A stretch of 5,881 nt of DNA from Mycobacterium sp. (GTDB lineage Bacteria; Actinomycetota; Actinomycetes; Mycobacteriales; Mycobacteriaceae): the NCBI GenBank assembly GCA_029256565.1, contig JAQSXQ010000174.1:1-5881 (forward strand). The letters are read 5' to 3'. Below the pieces are notes generated by a model, which was given only the letters and a program-made list of their open reading frames with translations, was not told the DNA's origin and ran no database searches. Below, piece by piece: positions 5,020 through 5,881 of the stretch. Position 1 is the stretch's first letter; the number at the start of each line of letters is the position of its first letter. The translations under genes were made by a program, and so were the position numbers.

Positions 5020-5214
5020 ATGGCTGAACTGAAGATCACCCAGGTGCGTGGCACCGTCGGTGCTCGCTGGAAGCAGCGCGAAAGCCTGCGGAGCCTCGGG
5101 CTGCGGAAGATCCGCCAGTCCGTCGTCCGCGAGGACAACGCGCAGACGCGCGGCCTGCTGGCCGTCGTGAACCACCTCGTCGACGTCGAGGCAGTGGAGG
5201 ACGCGAAGAAATGA
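5020..5214 (+). CDS. rpmD: 50S ribosomal protein L30
   Basis: The product is 64 residues, normal for bacterial L30. The family pattern is clear: LKITQVRGTVGARWKQRESLRSLGLRKI near residues 4-31, then VVREDNAQTRGLLAVVNHLVDVE. L30 is a small alpha/beta protein on the 23S rRNA surface, absent from some bacterial lineages. The ATG is preceded by AAGGAAG (5004-5010) at nine bases, inside the end of rpsE. Its stop overlaps the rplO start as ATGA (ATG at 5211, TGA at 5212-5214), the tightest coupling in the operon. Confidence 0.97.
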   Translation: MAELKITQVRGTVGARWKQRESLRSLGLRKIRQSVVREDNAQTRGLLAVVNHLVDVEAVEDAKK

Positions 5215-5607
5215 CCATCAAGCTGCACGATCTGAAGCCCGCCCCCGGGTCGAAGACCGCCAAGACCCGCGTGGGTCGTGGTGAGGGCTCGAAGGGCAAG
5301 ACCGCCGGCCGTGGCACCAAGGGCACCGGGGCCCGCAAGAACGTCCCCGTGGGCTTCGAGGGTGGCCAGATGCCGATCCACATGCGGCTGCCGAAGCTCA
5401 AGGGCTTCCGCAACCGCTTCCGGACCGAGTACCAGGTCCGTCGGCATCGACGAACTGGTCGCCTCCGGCGCGGTCCGCAAGAACACGCTGGTGAAGGTGT
5501 TGGGCGACGGCAAGCTGTCGGTCAACGTGAACGTCACCGCGCACAAGTTCAGTGGCAGCGCCCGCGACAAGATCACCGCCGCAGGCGGATCGGCGACCGA
5601 GGTCTAG
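5211..5607 (+). pseudogene. rplO: 50S ribosomal protein L15, disrupted by an internal deletion and frameshift
   Basis: Codons 1-76 from the ATG at 5211 encode a normal L15 N-terminal part: MTIKLHDLKPAPGSKTAKTR, VGRGEGSKGKTAGRGTKGTG, then MRLPKLKGFRNRFRTEYQV. After GTC at 5436-5438 this frame turns into Arg-rich nonsense. L15 sequence resumes from 5440 in another frame as VGIDELVASGAVRKNTLVKV and continues to TAG at 5605-5607, giving 55 residues ending GSATEV. The two parts add up to 131 residues, whereas mycobacterial L15 has about 146. One extra base remains between them, so a deletion of about 44 nt fits; it would remove the segment that reads VNVGDINRLFPQGGA in M. tuberculosis. L15 is a late-assembly protein of the large subunit. 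The break lies near the start of its C-terminal domain, so the protein should be non-functional if the sequence is right. A sequencing or assembly error is a serious alternative. Reading starts by ATGA overlap with rpmD. Confidence 0.9.
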
Positions 5608-5620
5608 CCTCGACTCACCG

Positions 5621-5664
5621 CACACGTGAAGAACCCCCGCCCATGGCGGGGGTTCTTTCGTGTG
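5621..5664 (+). terminator. intrinsic terminator closing the spc operon
   Basis: AAGAACCCCCGC (5629-5640) and GCGGGGGTTCTT (5646-5657) form a perfect 12-bp stem around the 5-base loop CCATG. The stem continues outward: CACACG (5621-5626) pairs with CGTGTG (5659-5664), with TG and T left unpaired between. The 3' side carries a short T-rich stretch (TTCTTT) and the flanks are A-rich on the 5' side, so it could act in either orientation. It begins 13 bases after the rplO stop at 5605-5607 and separates the operon from sppA. Confidence 0.88.
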
Positions 5665-5704
5665 GGCAGCCCGATCGTCACACCGGGCTGATCGGGGCCG
5701 TCGG

Positions 5705-5710
5705 TAGGCT
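5705..5710 (+). promoter_or_regulatory. -10 element of a probable leaderless sppA promoter
   Basis: TAGGCT fits the actinobacterial TANNNT -10 pattern and ends six bases before the sppA ATG at 5717. That is the distance at which transcription would start on the A of the start codon. No good -35 and no good Shine-Dalgarno are seen, which is common for leaderless genes in this group. Confidence 0.5.
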
Positions 5711-5716
5711 CGAACC

Positions 5717-5881
5717 ATGTTCAGCCTCCTGTCCGGCGTTCCGGGCACCGACGACATCCGAGCGATCGCGCGCAAGGTCGACACCGCCCGTCACCACGGC
5801 GTGCCCAATGGCTGCGTCCTCGAACTCGACCTGCAGAGCGTGCCGAACGAGACCGGTGGCTTCGACCCCATGGCGCTGCTC
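5717..5881 (+). CDS. sppA: signal peptide peptidase SppA (protease IV family), N-terminal part
   Basis: The first 55 codons are present and the gene runs off the window. The start, MFSLLSGVPGTDDIRAIARK, VDTARHHGVPNGCVLELDLQ then SVPNETGGFDPMALL, closely resembles the N-terminus of mycobacterial SppA, including the TARHHGVPNGCVLELDL block. SppA proteases belong to family S49; they are serine-lysine peptidases that degrade cleaved signal peptides and are linked to envelope stress. The catalytic residues lie beyond the window. The gene follows the operon terminator, and the same rplO-sppA order is found in mycobacteria. The ATG at 5717 is the only plausible start and would be leaderless if the TAGGCT box works. 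Confidence 0.87.
   Translation, partial: MFSLLSGVPGTDDIRAIARKVDTARHHGVPNGCVLELDLQSVPNETGGFDPMALL

Noticed and set aside
5436..5445. Programmed ribosomal frameshift in rplO
   Set aside because: A frameshift alone would not explain the roughly 15 missing residues at the junction, and no slippery sequence or downstream pseudoknot is evident.
5278..5607. The frame ending at 5607 as an independent gene from an alternative start at 5278
   Set aside because: Only the part from about 5440 is protein-like and it is the C-terminal part of L15. The upstream part is the out-of-frame reading of the L15 N-terminal half.
1..5881. CRISPR arrays, insertion sequences, tRNA or rRNA genes
   Set aside because: No regularly spaced repeats, transposase-like frames, terminal repeats or tRNA-like cloverleaf segments were found.

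Overview
The window is high-GC DNA with the gene order of an actinobacterial spc ribosomal-protein operon. The order rplN-rplX-rplE-rpsZ-rpsH-rplF-rplR-rpsE-rpmD-rplO followed by sppA rather than secY, the zinc-ribbon S14, the GTG starts and the protein sequences (for example S8 beginning MTMTDPIADF) all point to the Mycobacteriales, with Gordonia, Rhodococcus, Mycobacterium or a close relative most likely. I cannot fix the genus without a search. Everything identified is on the + strand.

Layout. Positions 1-156 are the 3' end of an unidentified gene. Four bases later comes a formylglycine-generating enzyme gene (161-1045) with both catalytic cysteines. Positions 1046-1336 contain no gene. 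They hold inverted repeats behind the enzyme gene, a good sigma-70-type promoter (TTGGTG, 17 bases, TAGTAT), and a leader of about 140 nt with a hairpin followed by six T, which looks like an attenuator. From 1337 to 5214 lie nine intact ribosomal-protein genes, closely packed except for a 151-base gap before rpsH and a 37-base gap before rpsE. The second gap is exactly filled by a 12-codon mini-ORF that joins both neighbours through TGATG overlaps. rplO (5211-5607) closes the operon. A strong hairpin terminator follows (5621-5664), then a TAGGCT -10 box placed for a leaderless start of sppA (5717 to the window end).

The most notable observation is that rplO is broken in this sequence. The first 76 codons and the last 55 codons are normal L15, but they lie in different frames and about 15 residues are missing between them. 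This fits a deletion of about 44 nt. The original frame then has no stop codon to the end of the window, so a transcript ending at the terminator would lack an in-frame stop. Either this is a real lesion in a ribosomal gene known to be dispensable in E. coli, or it is a sequencing or assembly error.

Function. The ten r-protein genes encode six large-subunit proteins (L14, L24, L5, L6, L18, L30), a seventh that is broken (L15), and three small-subunit proteins (S14, S8, S5), made stoichiometrically from one promoter. The formylglycine-generating enzyme activates sulfatases and sits between the S10 and spc halves of the cluster, a position also seen in mycobacteria. I found no novel multi-gene system. 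The points of interest are the rplO lesion, the rplN leader and the rplR-rpsE coupling ORF.
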